DNA of 64,000 nucleotides from Cupriavidus pauculus (GTDB lineage: Bacteria > Pseudomonadota > Gammaproteobacteria > Burkholderiales > Burkholderiaceae): the NCBI RefSeq assembly GCF_003854935.1, contig NZ_CP033969.1, forward strand, positions 1,550,001-1,614,000, given 5' to 3'. Shown here in pieces: positions 52,664 through 61,874 of this stretch (the stretch's first letter is position 1; the number at the start of each line of letters is the position of its first letter). Below the pieces are notes generated by a model, which was given only the letters and a program-made list of their open reading frames with translations, was not told the origin of the DNA and made no database searches. Both the position numbers and the translations under genes were made by a program.

Positions 52664-53752
52664 TTGACTGCCACCATTGAACAGGTAACCGAAGCCCTGC
52701 GTACCGTCATCGATCCCAACACGGGCAAGGACCTCGTCTCCACCCGCGCCGCGCGCAACGTGCGGGTCGACGGCGGCAACGTGTCACTGGAAGTGGAGCT
52801 GGGCTACCCGGGCAAGAGCCAGTTCGACCTGATCCGCGGGCTGGTCACCGACGCCGTGCGCAAGCTCGACGGCGTGGCGGCCGTCAACGTGACGGTGTCG
52901 ATGAAGATCGTGGCCCACGCGGTGCAGCGCGGCGTGAAGCTGCTGCCCGGCGTGCGCAACGTGATTGCCGTGGCGTCCGGCAAGGGCGGGGTGGGCAAGT
53001 CCACCACGGCGGTGAACCTGGCGCTGGCGCTGGCCGCCGAGGGCGCCCGCGTGGGCATGCTCGACGCCGACATCTACGGCCCGAGCCTGCCGATGATGCT
53101 GGGCATCTCCGGCCGCCCGGAATCGACCGACGGCCAGACCATGATGCCGCTGCAGGGCCACGGCCTGCAGGCCAACTCGATCGGCTTCCTGATCGAGCAG
53201 GACAACCCGATGGTGTGGCGCGGCCCGATGGTGACGTCGGCGCTGGAACAACTGCTGCGCCAGACCAACTGGAACGACCTGGACTACCTGATCGTCGACA
53301 TGCCGCCGGGCACCGGCGACATCCAGCTCACGCTGTCCCAGAAGGTGCCGGTCACGGGCGCCGTGATCGTGACCACCCCGCAGGACATCGCGCTGCTGGA
53401 CGCCCGCAAGGGCCTGAAGATGTTCGAAAAGGTGGGCATCCCCATCCTGGGCATCGTCGAGAACATGGCCGTCTACTGCTGCCCGAACTGCGGCCACACC
53501 GAGCACATCTTCGGCACCGGCGGTGCTGAAAAAATGAGCAAGGACTACGACGTGGACGTGCTGGGCAGCCTGCCGCTGAACCTGTCGATCCGCGAGCAGG
53601 CCGATTCGGGCCGCCCGACCGTGGTGGCCGACCCCGACGGCCAGATTGCCGCCATCTACCGCGAGATGGCCCGCAAGGTGGCGATCAAGGTGGCCGACAA
53701 GGCGCGCGACATGAGCAACAAGTTTCCGAGCATCGTCGTCCAGAACACCTGA
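52664..53752 (+). CDS. apbC: Iron-sulfur cluster carrier ApbC (Mrp/NBP35 family)
   Basis: P-loop ATPase that carries and transfers Fe-S clusters. The 362-residue protein has an N-terminal MIP18/DUF59 domain (about 1-80), the deviant Walker A ASGKGGVGKST, MLDADIYGPS, and the cluster-binding CxxC in YCCPNCGH. The start is taken as TTG 52664 (TATIEQVTEALR), with CGGAG upstream; an ATG at 52550 would add 38 residues with no family support. Divergent from the OmpA-like lipoprotein gene. Confidence 0.93.
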   Translation: MTATIEQVTEALRTVIDPNTGKDLVSTRAARNVRVDGGNVSLEVELGYPGKSQFDLIRGLVTDAVRKLDGVAAVNVTVSMKIVAHAVQRGVKLLPGVRNVIAVASGKGGVGKSTTAVNLALALAAEGARVGMLDADIYGPSLPMMLGISGRPESTDGQTMMPLQGHGLQANSIGFLIEQDNPMVWRGPMVTSALEQLLRQTNWNDLDYLIVDMPPGTGDIQLTLSQKVPVTGAVIVTTPQDIALLDARKGLKMFEKVGIPILGIVENMAVYCCPNCGHTEHIFGTGGAEKMSKDYDVDVLGSLPLNLSIREQADSGRPTVVADPDGQIAAIYREMARKVAIKVADKARDMSNKFPSIVVQNT

Positions 53753-53885
53753 GCACCGGGCCGGCCGGGCCAAAATGGGACGCCGTCCGACATTGTCGTG
53801 CCGGGCGGCTGTCCTACAATCCACCCGGCAGGGCGTCGCAACCACGCGCATCGATCGCGCTCACAAGCAAGAAGAGGAGGAACGC

Positions 53886-54461
53886 ATGAAACGGGTACTT
53901 TTCGGATTGACCATGGGCGCCGCCGCCGTGCTGGCAGCGGGATGCTCGCAGCCGGGCAAGAGCCCGTCCGCCGCGCCGATGGCCACCACGGCCGCCGCCG
54001 CCGCGCCGGGTGCCACGCGCGCCGCGGCGCCGCTGACGCCCAAGAGCGGCACGAACACGTCGGGCCGTGTCACGTTTGACCAGCAGCAAGGCGGGGTGAT
54101 GGTCGTGGTGGCCGTGACCGGCCTGCCGCCGGGCACCACGCACGGCTTCCATATCCACGAGAAGGGCGACTGCTCGGCGCCGGACGCCATGAGCGCCGGC
54201 GGCCACTTCAACCCGGGCGGCAAGCCGCATGGCCAGATGTCGATGGCCGACCACCACGCCGGCGACATGAACAACCTGACCGCCGATTCGGCCGGCAACG
54301 CCCGCGCCCAGTTCATGATGTCCGACGTGACGGTGGGCCCCGGCCCGAACAGCGTGATCGGCAAGGCCGTGATCGTCCACAAGGACCCGGACGACTACCG
54401 CACCCAGCCCACGGGCAACGCGGGCGGGCGGATCGCGTGCGGGGTCATCGCCGCCTCGTAG
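53886..54461 (+). CDS. sodC: Copper/zinc superoxide dismutase, lipoprotein type
   Basis: Removes superoxide in the periplasm. The 191-residue protein has a lipobox (AAGC, Cys about 20), an Ala/Pro-rich linker to about residue 50, and the SodC core: copper ligands in [11 protein letters not shown], zinc/copper region [12 protein letters not shown], the later metal and active-site residues in [16 protein letters not shown] and the disulfide partner in GGRIACGVI. Ribosome site AGAGGAGG precedes ATG 53886. Confidence 0.94.
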   Translation: MKRVLFGLTMGAAAVLAAGCSQPGKSPSAAPMATTAAAAAPGATRAAAPLTPKSGTNTSGRVTFDQQQGGVMVVVAVTGLPPGTTHGFHIHEKGDCSAPDAMSAGGHFNPGGKPHGQMSMADHHAGDMNNLTADSAGNARAQFMMSDVTVGPGPNSVIGKAVIVHKDPDDYRTQPTGNAGGRIACGVIAAS

Positions 54462-54482
54462 CCGGGCATGCCGCGCGACCCT

Positions 54483-54526
54483 TCTCCCGCCGCGCGGGGG
54501 AGGGGGCCGCCCCGCGGGGGAGACGG
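54483..54526. repeat. Degenerate GC-rich palindromes between sodC and dcd
   Basis: TCTCCCGC-CGC-GCGGGGGAG followed by GCCGCCCCGCGGGGGAGACGGGCC. They resemble the arms of the array at 10016. They occupy the space between sodC and dcd, upstream of a TACAAT at 54539 that might be a -10 for dcd. Confidence 0.55.
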
Positions 54527-54610
54527 GCCATATGGTTGTACAATGCGCCCCAATTCGCGTGCGGCGCCCGGCTGGGCCGGCCCGCCGCCCGTCCACCCTG
54601 CCACGTCTAT

Positions 54611-55177
54611 ATGAGCATCAAATCCGACAAGTGGATCCGCCGCATGGCGGAGCAGCACGGCATGATCGAACCGTTCGAGCCCGGCCAGGTACGGGAGTCG
54701 GCGGGGCGCAAGATCGTTTCCTACGGCACCTCAAGCTACGGCTACGACATCCGGTGCGCCGACGAATTCAAGATCTTCACGAACATCAACAGCACGATCG
54801 TCGATCCGAAGAACTTCGACGAGAAGTCGTTCGTCGACTTCAAGGGCGACGTCTGCATCATCCCGCCGAACTCGTTCGCGCTGGCCCGGACGATGGAGTA
54901 CTTCCGCATCCCGCGCAGCGTGCTGACGATCTGCCTGGGCAAGAGCACCTACGCGCGCTGCGGCATCATCGTCAACGTGACGCCGTTCGAACCCGAGTGG
55001 GAAGGCTACGTGACGCTGGAGTTCTCGAACACCACGCCGCTGCCGGCCAAGATCTACGCGGGCGAGGGCTGCGCGCAGGTGCTGTTCTTCGAGTCCGACG
55101 AGGTCTGCGAGACGTCGTACCGCGACCGGGGCGGCAAGTACCAGGGCCAGCACGGGGTGACGCTGCCCAAGACCTGA
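54611..55177 (+). CDS. dcd: dCTP deaminase
   Basis: Deaminates dCTP to dUTP for thymidylate synthesis. The 188-residue homotrimer-type protein has [23 protein letters not shown] and [26 protein letters not shown], with the catalytic Glu in LEFSN. ATG 54611 gives the normal family length. Its ribosome site is weak. Confidence 0.95.
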   Translation: MSIKSDKWIRRMAEQHGMIEPFEPGQVRESAGRKIVSYGTSSYGYDIRCADEFKIFTNINSTIVDPKNFDEKSFVDFKGDVCIIPPNSFALARTMEYFRIPRSVLTICLGKSTYARCGIIVNVTPFEPEWEGYVTLEFSNTTPLPAKIYAGEGCAQVLFFESDEVCETSYRDRGGKYQGQHGVTLPKT

Positions 55178-55271
55178 CGGCCTGTCATCTTCCCGGACTA
55201 GAATGCCGGCGGCCCGACCCCGCCGGGGGCGCCGCCGGCCATGAACCGGCCCGGCGCCGGACCTGACCCAA

Positions 55272-55318
55272 GAGCCACATGCCGCCGCCGCACAGCAAGG
55301 CCGCGGGCCATGTGGCTC
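55272..55318 (+). repeat. 10-bp inverted repeat in the decarboxylase leader
   Basis: GAGCCACATG (55272-55281) and CATGTGGCTC (55309-55318) are perfect complements with a 27-base loop, 35 bases before the decarboxylase start. A CTGACG...TAGAAT pair (55174-55204, spacer 19) could place it inside the 5' leader. It might end dcd transcription, bind a regulator, or be an mRNA leader element. Confidence 0.5.
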
Positions 55319-55352
55319 AAGTCTTTACAAGCACCTCATCAAGGATTGCCCG

Positions 55353-57617
55353 ATGAAATTCCGCTTCCCCGTCATCATCATCGATGAAGACTTCCGCTCC
55401 GAGAACATTTCCGGCTCGGGCATCCGCGCGCTGGCCGAGGCCATCGAGCGCGAGGGCATGGAAGTGATGGGCCTGACCAGCTATGGCGACCTGACGTCGT
55501 TCGCGCAGCAAGCCAGCCGGGCATCCACGTTCATCGTGTCGATCGACGACGACGAGTTCGTCCGCGCCGACGACCAGCCCGAGGCCGCCGCGATCGAGAA
55601 GCTGCGCGCGTTCGTCAACGAGGTGCGCCGCCGCAACACCGACCTGCCGATCTTCCTGTACGGCGAGACGCGCACTTCGCGTCACATTCCGAACGACATC
55701 CTGCGCGAGCTGCACGGCTTCATCCACATGTTCGAGGACACCCCCGAATTCGTGGCGCGCCACATCATCCGCGAGGCCAAGGTCTACCTGGACACGCTGG
55801 CCCCGCCGTTCTTCAAGGCGCTGATCGACTACGCGCAGGACAGCTCATACTCGTGGCACTGCCCGGGCCACTCGGGCGGCGTGGCGTTCCTGAAGAGCCC
55901 GGTAGGCCAGGTGTTCCACCAGTTCTTCGGCGAGAACATGCTGCGCGCCGACGTCTGCAACGCCGTGGAGGAACTGGGCCAGCTGCTGGACCATACCGGC
56001 CCGGTGGCGGCGTCCGAGCGCAATGCGGCCCGGATCTTCAATTCCGACCACATGTTCTTCGTGACCAACGGCACGTCGACGTCGAACAAGATGGTCTGGC
56101 ACGCCAACGTGGCGCCGGGTGACATCGTGGTGGTGGACCGCAACTGCCACAAGTCGATCCTGCACGCGATCATGATGACCGGGGCGATCCCGGTGTTCCT
56201 GATGCCGACGCGCAACCACTACGGCATCATCGGCCCGATCCCGAAGAGCGAGTTCGACCCGGAGACCATCCGCCGCAAGATCGCCAACCACCCGTTCGCC
56301 AGCAAGGCCAAGAACCAGAAGCCGCGCATCCTGACGATCACGCAGGGCACGTACGACGGCGTGCTGTACAACGCCGAGCAGATCAAGGAGATGCTGGCGT
56401 CCGAGATCGACACGCTCCATTTCGACGAAGCCTGGCTGCCGCACGCGGCGTTCCACGACTTCTACCGCAACATGCACGCGATTGGCCGCGACCGGCCGCG
56501 CAGCAAGGACGCGCTGGTGTTTGCCACGCAGTCCACGCACAAGCTGCTGGCCGGGCTGTCGCAGGCGTCCCAGATCCTGGTGCAGGATTCCGAGTCGCGC
56601 AAGCTGGACCGGTACCGCTTCAACGAGGCGTACCTGATGCATACGTCGACCAGCCCGCAGTACTCGATCATCGCCTCGTGCGACGTGGCCGCGGCGATGA
56701 TGGAAGCGCCGGGCGGCACCGCGCTGGTCGAGGAAAGCATTGCCGAGGCGCTGGACTTCCGCCGTGCCGTGCGCAAGGTCGAGGCCGACTACGACGTGGT
56801 CAACAACGGCGACTGGTGGTTCAAGGTCTGGGGCCCGGACTCGCTGTCCGAGGAAGGCATGGCCGAGCGCGACGACTGGCTGCTCAAGGCCAACGAGCGC
56901 TGGCACGGCTTTGGCGACCTGGCCGACGGCTTCAACCTGCTGGACCCGATCAAGGCCACGATCATCACCCCGGGGCTGGACGTGGACGGCGAGTTCAGCG
57001 AGCGCGGCATCCCGGCGGCCATCGTCACCAAGTACCTGGCCGAGCACGGCATCATCATCGAGAAGACGGGTTTGTACTCGTTCTTCATCATGTTCACGAT
57101 CGGCATCACCAAGGGCCGCTGGAACTCGCTGGTCACGGAGCTGCAGCAGTTCAAGGACGACTACGACCAGAACCAGCCGCTCTGGCGCGTGCTGCCCGAG
57201 TTCGTCGGCAAGTACCCGCAGTACGAGCGGATGGGCCTGCGCGACCTGTGCGACGCGATCCACAGCGTCTACAAGGCCAACGACGTGGCCCGCGTGACCA
57301 CCGAGATGTACCTGTCGGACATGGAACCGGCGATGAAGCCGTCGGACGCCTGGGCGATGATGGCGCACCGCGAGATCGAGCGCGTGCCCGTGGACGAGCT
57401 GGAAGGCCGCGTCACGGCCATCCTGCTGACGCCGTACCCGCCGGGCATCCCGCTGCTGATCCCGGGCGAGCGCTTCAACCGGACGATCGTCCAGTACCTG
57501 AAGTTCGCCCGCGAGTTCAACAAGCTGTTCCCGGGCTTCGAGACCGACATCCACGGCCTGGTGGAAGACGAGGTCGACGGCCAGAAGGCGTACTTCGTCG
57601 ATTGCGTGAAGCAGTGA
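55353..57617 (+). CDS. Biodegradative arginine/lysine/ornithine decarboxylase (AdiA-like)
   Basis: PLP fold-type I decarboxylase of basic amino acids, 754 residues, the length of AdiA (about 755) rather than CadA (715). It has the N-terminal response-regulator-like wing domain (1-135), the PLP core with HCPGHSGGVAFLKSP, VDRNCHKSILHA, LHFDEAWLPHA and the PLP lysine in QSTHKLLAGLSQAS, and the C-terminal domain with PYPPGIPLLIPGE. Overall similarity to AdiA favours arginine, but lysine cannot be excluded. No antiporter gene is adjacent. Confidence 0.9.
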   Translation: MKFRFPVIIIDEDFRSENISGSGIRALAEAIEREGMEVMGLTSYGDLTSFAQQASRASTFIVSIDDDEFVRADDQPEAAAIEKLRAFVNEVRRRNTDLPIFLYGETRTSRHIPNDILRELHGFIHMFEDTPEFVARHIIREAKVYLDTLAPPFFKALIDYAQDSSYSWHCPGHSGGVAFLKSPVGQVFHQFFGENMLRADVCNAVEELGQLLDHTGPVAASERNAARIFNSDHMFFVTNGTSTSNKMVWHANVAPGDIVVVDRNCHKSILHAIMMTGAIPVFLMPTRNHYGIIGPIPKSEFDPETIRRKIANHPFASKAKNQKPRILTITQGTYDGVLYNAEQIKEMLASEIDTLHFDEAWLPHAAFHDFYRNMHAIGRDRPRSKDALVFATQSTHKLLAGLSQASQILVQDSESRKLDRYRFNEAYLMHTSTSPQYSIIASCDVAAAMMEAPGGTALVEESIAEALDFRRAVRKVEADYDVVNNGDWWFKVWGPDSLSEEGMAERDDWLLKANERWHGFGDLADGFNLLDPIKATIITPGLDVDGEFSERGIPAAIVTKYLAEHGIIIEKTGLYSFFIMFTIGITKGRWNSLVTELQQFKDDYDQNQPLWRVLPEFVGKYPQYERMGLRDLCDAIHSVYKANDVARVTTEMYLSDMEPAMKPSDAWAMMAHREIERVPVDELEGRVTAILLTPYPPGIPLLIPGERFNRTIVQYLKFAREFNKLFPGFETDIHGLVEDEVDGQKAYFVDCVKQ

Positions 57618-57650
57618 CGTAGCGGTTTCGCCAGTTCTGGGCGGACAAAG

Positions 57651-57685
57651 AAAAAACCCCCGGCCTCGCGGCGCGGGGGTTTTTT
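57651..57685. terminator. Bidirectional terminator between the decarboxylase and dctM
   Basis: AAAAAACCCCC (57651-57661) pairs with GGGGGTTTTTT (57675-57685). It serves the plus-strand decarboxylase and the minus-strand TRAP genes, which converge here. Confidence 0.93.
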
Positions 57686-57700
57686 GTTCTGGCTGGCGGG

Positions 57701-59425
57701 TTACTTCGACTTCTCGAACTGGAACTGCGGCGCGGCCGGCTCGCTTTCCTGCGGGGCCGAAGGCAGCTCGGGCTGGCTCTTGCCTTCGGCGCCACCACCC
57801 AGCGACGGCGCCTCGGGCGCGGGCCCGGACGGCGCGGCGGGGGTCGGCGCGGACTGCTGCAGGTCGATGCTGAGATCGCGCGTGATGCTGCGGTCCTGCT
57901 TCGGGCCGGTGCCGGTGCTGACGATGCCCGGGAAGGCGATGATCAGGCCCACCATGACAAGCTGGATCACGACGAACGGCACCGCGCCCCAGTAGATGTC
58001 GGTGGTCTTCACTTCGCGCGGCGCCACCGAGCGAAGGTAGAACAGCGAGAAGCCGAACGGCGGGTGCATGAACGACGTCTGCATGTTCACGGCCAGCAGC
58101 ACGCCGAACCAGATCAGGTCGATGCCGAGCTTGTCAGCCACCGGGCCCACCAGCGGCACCAGGATGAACGCCAGCTCGAAGAAGTCCAGGAAGAACGCCA
58201 GCAGGAAGAACAGCACGTTGACGGCGATCAGGAAGCCGAGCTGGCCGCCGGGCAGCGCGGTCAGCAGGTGCTCCACCCAGATATGGCCGTCCACGCCGTA
58301 GAACGTCAGCGAGAACACGCGCGCGCCAATCAGGATGAAGATCACGAACGCCGACAGCTTCAGCGTCGATTCCATCGCCTGCTTGGTCAGACTCAGGTTC
58401 AACCGGCCCTTGATCAGCGCCAGGACCAGCGCGCCCAGCGCGCCCATGCCGCCGCCTTCGGTGGGCGTGGCCACGCCGATGAAGATCGTGCCCAGCACCA
58501 GGAAGATCAGCGCGAGCGGCGGAATCAGCACAAAGGTGACCTTCTCGGCCATGTGCGACAGCAGGTTCAGCTTCAGGCCCTTGTTGATCACGGCCACCAG
58601 GAAGGCGAACGTGATGCCGGCGCCGACGCTGATGACCAGGCGCTCGTCCAGCGGGGCCTCCGGCTTGTAGAGCTTGTCCACGGCAACCGCCACGGCCACC
58701 GACAGCACGGTCAGCACCAGCACCGACCGGCTGCCGGTCTGCCCGCCGGGCTCGCGGAACGTGCGCGCCTCCAGGGGCAGCGCGGGCGCGGCGTTCGGGC
58801 GGATCAGCGTCACCAGCAGCACGTAGAGCATGTACAGGCCGGTCAGCACCAGGCCGGGCACGAAGGCGCCCTTGTACATGTCGCCGACCGAGCGGCCAAG
58901 CTGGTCGGCCAGCACGATCAGCACCAGCGACGGCGGGATGATCTGCGCCAGCGTGCCCGACGCCGCGATCACGCCCGACGCCAGCCGCTTGTCGTACTTG
59001 TACTTCAGCATCAGCGGCAGCGAGATCAGGCCCATCGAGATCACCGACGCGGCCACCACGCCGGTCGTGGCCGCCAGCAGCGCGCCGACGAAGATCACGG
59101 CGTAGGCCAGGCCGCCCCGGATCGGGCCGAAGAGCTGGCCGATCGTGTCCAGCAGGTCCTCGGCCATGCCGGAGCGTTCCAGCACCAGTCCCATGAACGT
59201 GAAGAACGGAATGGCCAGCAGCGTGTCGTTCTCGATGATGCCGAACAGGCGGCTGGGCAGCGCCTGCAGCAGCTCGGGCGGCAGCATGCCCAGCTCGATC
59301 CCGATGAAGGCGAACAGCAGCCCGTTGGCGGCCAGCGCAAACGCGATCGGGAAGCCCGACAGCAGGAATACCACCAGGCTGGCGAACATGATCGGCGCCA
59401 TGTTCGCGGCGACAAATGACATCAT
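57701..59425 (-). CDS. dctM: TRAP transporter large permease subunit (DctM family)
   Basis: Large membrane subunit of a TRAP transporter, 574 residues, about 12 helices, with SGFPIAFALAANGLLFA, PFFTFMGLVLERSGMAEDLL, ASGTLAQIIPPSLVLIVLAD and MHPPFGFSLFYLRS. It is of the longer type seen in mannitol/chloroaromatic-like TRAP systems. The final ~70 residues are a Pro/Ser/Glu-rich hydrophilic tail not needed for the fold. ATG 59425 begins MMSF. It lies 10 bases after dctQ. No binding protein gene is present nearby. Confidence 0.92.
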   Translation of the reverse strand: MMSFVAANMAPIMFASLVVFLLSGFPIAFALAANGLLFAFIGIELGMLPPELLQALPSRLFGIIENDTLLAIPFFTFMGLVLERSGMAEDLLDTIGQLFGPIRGGLAYAVIFVGALLAATTGVVAASVISMGLISLPLMLKYKYDKRLASGVIAASGTLAQIIPPSLVLIVLADQLGRSVGDMYKGAFVPGLVLTGLYMLYVLLVTLIRPNAAPALPLEARTFREPGGQTGSRSVLVLTVLSVAVAVAVDKLYKPEAPLDERLVISVGAGITFAFLVAVINKGLKLNLLSHMAEKVTFVLIPPLALIFLVLGTIFIGVATPTEGGGMGALGALVLALIKGRLNLSLTKQAMESTLKLSAFVIFILIGARVFSLTFYGVDGHIWVEHLLTALPGGQLGFLIAVNVLFFLLAFFLDFFELAFILVPLVGPVADKLGIDLIWFGVLLAVNMQTSFMHPPFGFSLFYLRSVAPREVKTTDIYWGAVPFVVIQLVMVGLIIAFPGIVSTGTGPKQDRSITRDLSIDLQQSAPTPAAPSGPAPEAPSLGGGAEGKSQPELPSAPQESEPAAPQFQFEKSK

Positions 59426-59435
59426 GGCGCGTCCC

Positions 59436-60035
59436 TTATTGTTTTGGTGTCGGCGGCAGCGAGTTGGCCTGCGCGATGGCGGCAATCTCCTCGGCCGGGT
59501 CGGTGGCGTGCTTGCGGAACGCCGAGAACGGCAGCAGGCCCTTCAGGTAGGCCACGCGCTTGATCAGCTCGGACAGGCCCTGCAGGATGATCAGGAAGAA
59601 GCCCGCCACGATCAGGAACTTGGCTGGCCAGCGGATCAGCCCGCCCGCGTTGCCCGACATCTCGTGGCCGGCGTACGACAGCCAGAAGTACGGGATCGAC
59701 AGCCAGAGGATGATCGAGCAGATCGGCAGCAGGAAGAACAGGATGCCGAAGATGTCGATCCAGACCTGCTTGCGCTCGGACAGGTGGCCGGCCACCACGT
59801 CGATGCGCACATGCTCGTCGCGCCGCAGCGTGTACGGCGCCCCCAGCAGGAACACCCCCGCAAAGAGGTACCACTGCAATTCGAGCCAGGCATTGGAGCT
59901 GATGCTGAAAGCGTAGCGGATGATGGCGTTCCCGGCGCAGATCAGCACGGCCAGCAGGATCAGCCATTTCGCCCACTGCCCGATGAAATCGTTCACGGCG
60001 TCGATAAGCCGCGAGATTTTCATGAGGAAAGACAT
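59436..60035 (-). CDS. dctQ: TRAP transporter small permease subunit (DctQ family)
   Basis: A 199-residue four-helix membrane protein (helices about 20-40, 55-75, 95-120, 140-165) with the DctQ block YAFSISSNAWLELQWYLF and RRDEHVRIDVV. Pairs with the downstream dctM. Translation may start at ATG 60035 or 60023. The 287-bp region upstream contains the 11-bp repeat array at 60183. Confidence 0.92.
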   Translation of the reverse strand: MSFLMKISRLIDAVNDFIGQWAKWLILLAVLICAGNAIIRYAFSISSNAWLELQWYLFAGVFLLGAPYTLRRDEHVRIDVVAGHLSERKQVWIDIFGILFFLLPICSIILWLSIPYFWLSYAGHEMSGNAGGLIRWPAKFLIVAGFFLIILQGLSELIKRVAYLKGLLPFSAFRKHATDPAEEIAAIAQANSLPPTPKQ

Positions 60036-60182
60036 GTGATCGTCCCAGGTGGAGATACAAAAAGGTGGCGCGTCAGTCTACGGGTTTCGGCGCGGGGCGA
60101 CGCTAGGGTGAATCCCCAGTGCGTCACTTTTTTGCATCGGCGGGACAGGGCGCGCGTGGCGTGGCGAGCGGCTTTCAGACCG

Positions 60183-60248
60183 GCGTAAGGTCCGCGTAAG
60201 GTAGGCGGGAAACGAGCGGGAAACGAGCGGGACAGCAGCGGGAAAGCA
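60183..60248. repeat. Six contiguous 11-bp units upstream of dctQ
   Basis: Six head-to-tail units, each 11 bp and starting GCG: GCGTAAGGTCC, GCGTAAGGTAG, GCGGGAAACGA twice, GCGGGACAGCA and GCGGGAAAGCA. They lie between the argH stop and dctQ, 150-215 bases before dctQ. The 11-bp step is close to one helical turn. The rest of the gap (60036-60182, 60249-60322) shows no gene. Confidence 0.75.
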
Positions 60249-60322
60249 GGGGGGAAAGGTGGCGTCAGCCGGGGGGACGCGGGGCGGCGGATGCGCCGCC
60301 CCGCCAGGGCGTGGCGCGGCGG

Positions 60323-61738
60323 TCAGCCGGCCAGCGTGGCGCGGGCCGCGGCAATGGCAGCGCGCACCTGGTCCGGCGCGGTGCCGCCGATGTGGTTGCG
60401 CGCGGCCACCGAGCCTTCCAGCGTCAGCACGGCGTGCACGTCGTCACCGATCAGCGACGCCTTGTCGCCCAGGCCGGACGCCTGGCGCAGTTCGTCGACG
60501 GAGAGGTCTGCCAGGTCGCAGCGGCGGTCGTCGCAGGCGCGCACGGCATGGGCCACGGCCTCGTGGGCATCGCGGAACGGCAGGCCGCGCTTGACCAGGT
60601 AGTCGGCCAGGTCGGTCGCCGTGGCGTAGCCCTGCAACGCGGCGGCGCGCATCGCGTCGGGCTTGACGCTGATGCCGGGCACCATGTCGGCAAAGATCCG
60701 CAGCGTGTCGACGATCGTATCCACGGTGTCGAACAGCGGTTCCTTGTCTTCCTGGTTGTCCTTGTTGTACGCCAGCGGCTGGCCCTTCATCAGCACCAGC
60801 AGGCCGCTCAGGTGGCCGAACACGCGGCCGGTCTTGCCGCGCGCCAGCTCGGGCACGTCCGGGTTCTTCTTCTGCGGCATGATCGAGCTGCCCGTGCAGA
60901 AGCGGTCGGCGATGTCGATGAAGCCGACGCGCGGGCTCATCCAGATCACCAGTTCCTCGGAGAAGCGCGAGACGTGCGTCATCACCAGCGACGCCGCCGC
61001 GACGAACTCGATGGCGAAATCACGATCCGACACGGCGTCCAGCGAATTGCGGCACACGCCGTCAAAGCCGAGCTGCTGCGCCACGAACTCGCGGTCGATC
61101 GGATAGCTGGTGCCGGCCAGCGCGGCGGCGCCCAGCGGCAGGCGGTTCACGCGGCGGCGGCAGTCGGCCATGCGCTCGGCGTCGCGTGTGAACATTTCGA
61201 CGTAGGCCAGCAGGTGGTGGCCGAACGTGACGGGCTGGGCCACCTGCAGGTGGGTGAAGCCGGGCAGGATCGTGTCGGCGTTCTTCTCGGCCAGGTCCAG
61301 CAGCGCGCCGCGCAGGTCGCCCAGCAGGCCGATGATGTTGTCGATCTCGCTGCGCAGCCACAGGCGGATGTCGGTGGCCACCTGGTCGTTGCGCGACCGG
61401 CCAGTGTGCAGCCGCTTGCCGGCGTCGCCGACCAGCGCGGTCAGGCGGGCCTCGATGTTCAGGTGGACGTCCTCCAGGTCGAGCTTCCACTCGAACTGGC
61501 CGGCCTCGATCTCGCCCCGGATCTGCGTCATGCCGCGCTCGATCTCGGCGCGGTCGGCCTCGGCGATGATGCCCTGCCTGGCCAGCATGGCCGCGTGGGC
61601 CAGCGAGCCCTGGATGTCGAACAGCGCCAGGCGCTTGTCGAAGAACACCGACGCGGTGTAGCGCTTGACGAGGTCGGACATCGGTTCGGAGAAGCGGGCG
61701 GACCAGGCTTCGCCTTTCTTGGCAAGTTGGGAGGTCAT
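60323..61738 (-). CDS. argH: Argininosuccinate lyase
   Basis: Last step of arginine synthesis, releasing fumarate. The 471-residue fumarase-superfamily protein has [13 protein letters not shown], the signature [19 protein letters not shown] and TYPIDRE-like [14 protein letters not shown] 61738 gives standard length. The stop is near the 11-bp array; a -10 (TATAAT) lies 33 bases upstream of the ATG. Confidence 0.96.
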   Translation of the reverse strand: MTSQLAKKGEAWSARFSEPMSDLVKRYTASVFFDKRLALFDIQGSLAHAAMLARQGIIAEADRAEIERGMTQIRGEIEAGQFEWKLDLEDVHLNIEARLTALVGDAGKRLHTGRSRNDQVATDIRLWLRSEIDNIIGLLGDLRGALLDLAEKNADTILPGFTHLQVAQPVTFGHHLLAYVEMFTRDAERMADCRRRVNRLPLGAAALAGTSYPIDREFVAQQLGFDGVCRNSLDAVSDRDFAIEFVAAASLVMTHVSRFSEELVIWMSPRVGFIDIADRFCTGSSIMPQKKNPDVPELARGKTGRVFGHLSGLLVLMKGQPLAYNKDNQEDKEPLFDTVDTIVDTLRIFADMVPGISVKPDAMRAAALQGYATATDLADYLVKRGLPFRDAHEAVAHAVRACDDRRCDLADLSVDELRQASGLGDKASLIGDDVHAVLTLEGSVAARNHIGGTAPDQVRAAIAAARATLAG

Positions 61739-61770
61739 GGCAGGGGCAGGGCGGAAAATCGGAAACGGCG

Positions 61771-61776
61771 ATTATA
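61771..61776 (-). promoter_or_regulatory. -10 element of argH within a small palindrome
   Basis: A perfect TATAAT on the minus strand, embedded in GGCGAT-TAT-ATCGCC (61767-61781). The start would fall near 61764, leaving a 26-base leader. The -35 is weak (TTTG-like near 61795), so an activator may be needed. Confidence 0.5.
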
Positions 61777-61810
61777 TCGCCTGGGAGGGGGACAAACGCT
61801 GGCGGCTGGC

Positions 61811-61840
61811 TCCCCTCTCCCGCTGCGCGGGCGAGAGGAG
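61811..61840. repeat. GC-rich palindrome between argH and ppc
   Basis: TCCCCTCTCCCGC-TGC-GCGGGCGAGAGGAG, a member of the palindrome family in the array at 10016. It lies between ppc and argH on the same strand, after the ppc stop. Confidence 0.65.
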
Positions 61841-61874
61841 AAAACCGCCGGCTACGGCACGCATCAGCGACGAT

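Noticed and set aside
54437-54610. N-terminal extension of dcd
   Set aside because: The open frame upstream lies across the sodC end and palindromic repeats; ATG 54611 gives the standard 188 residues.
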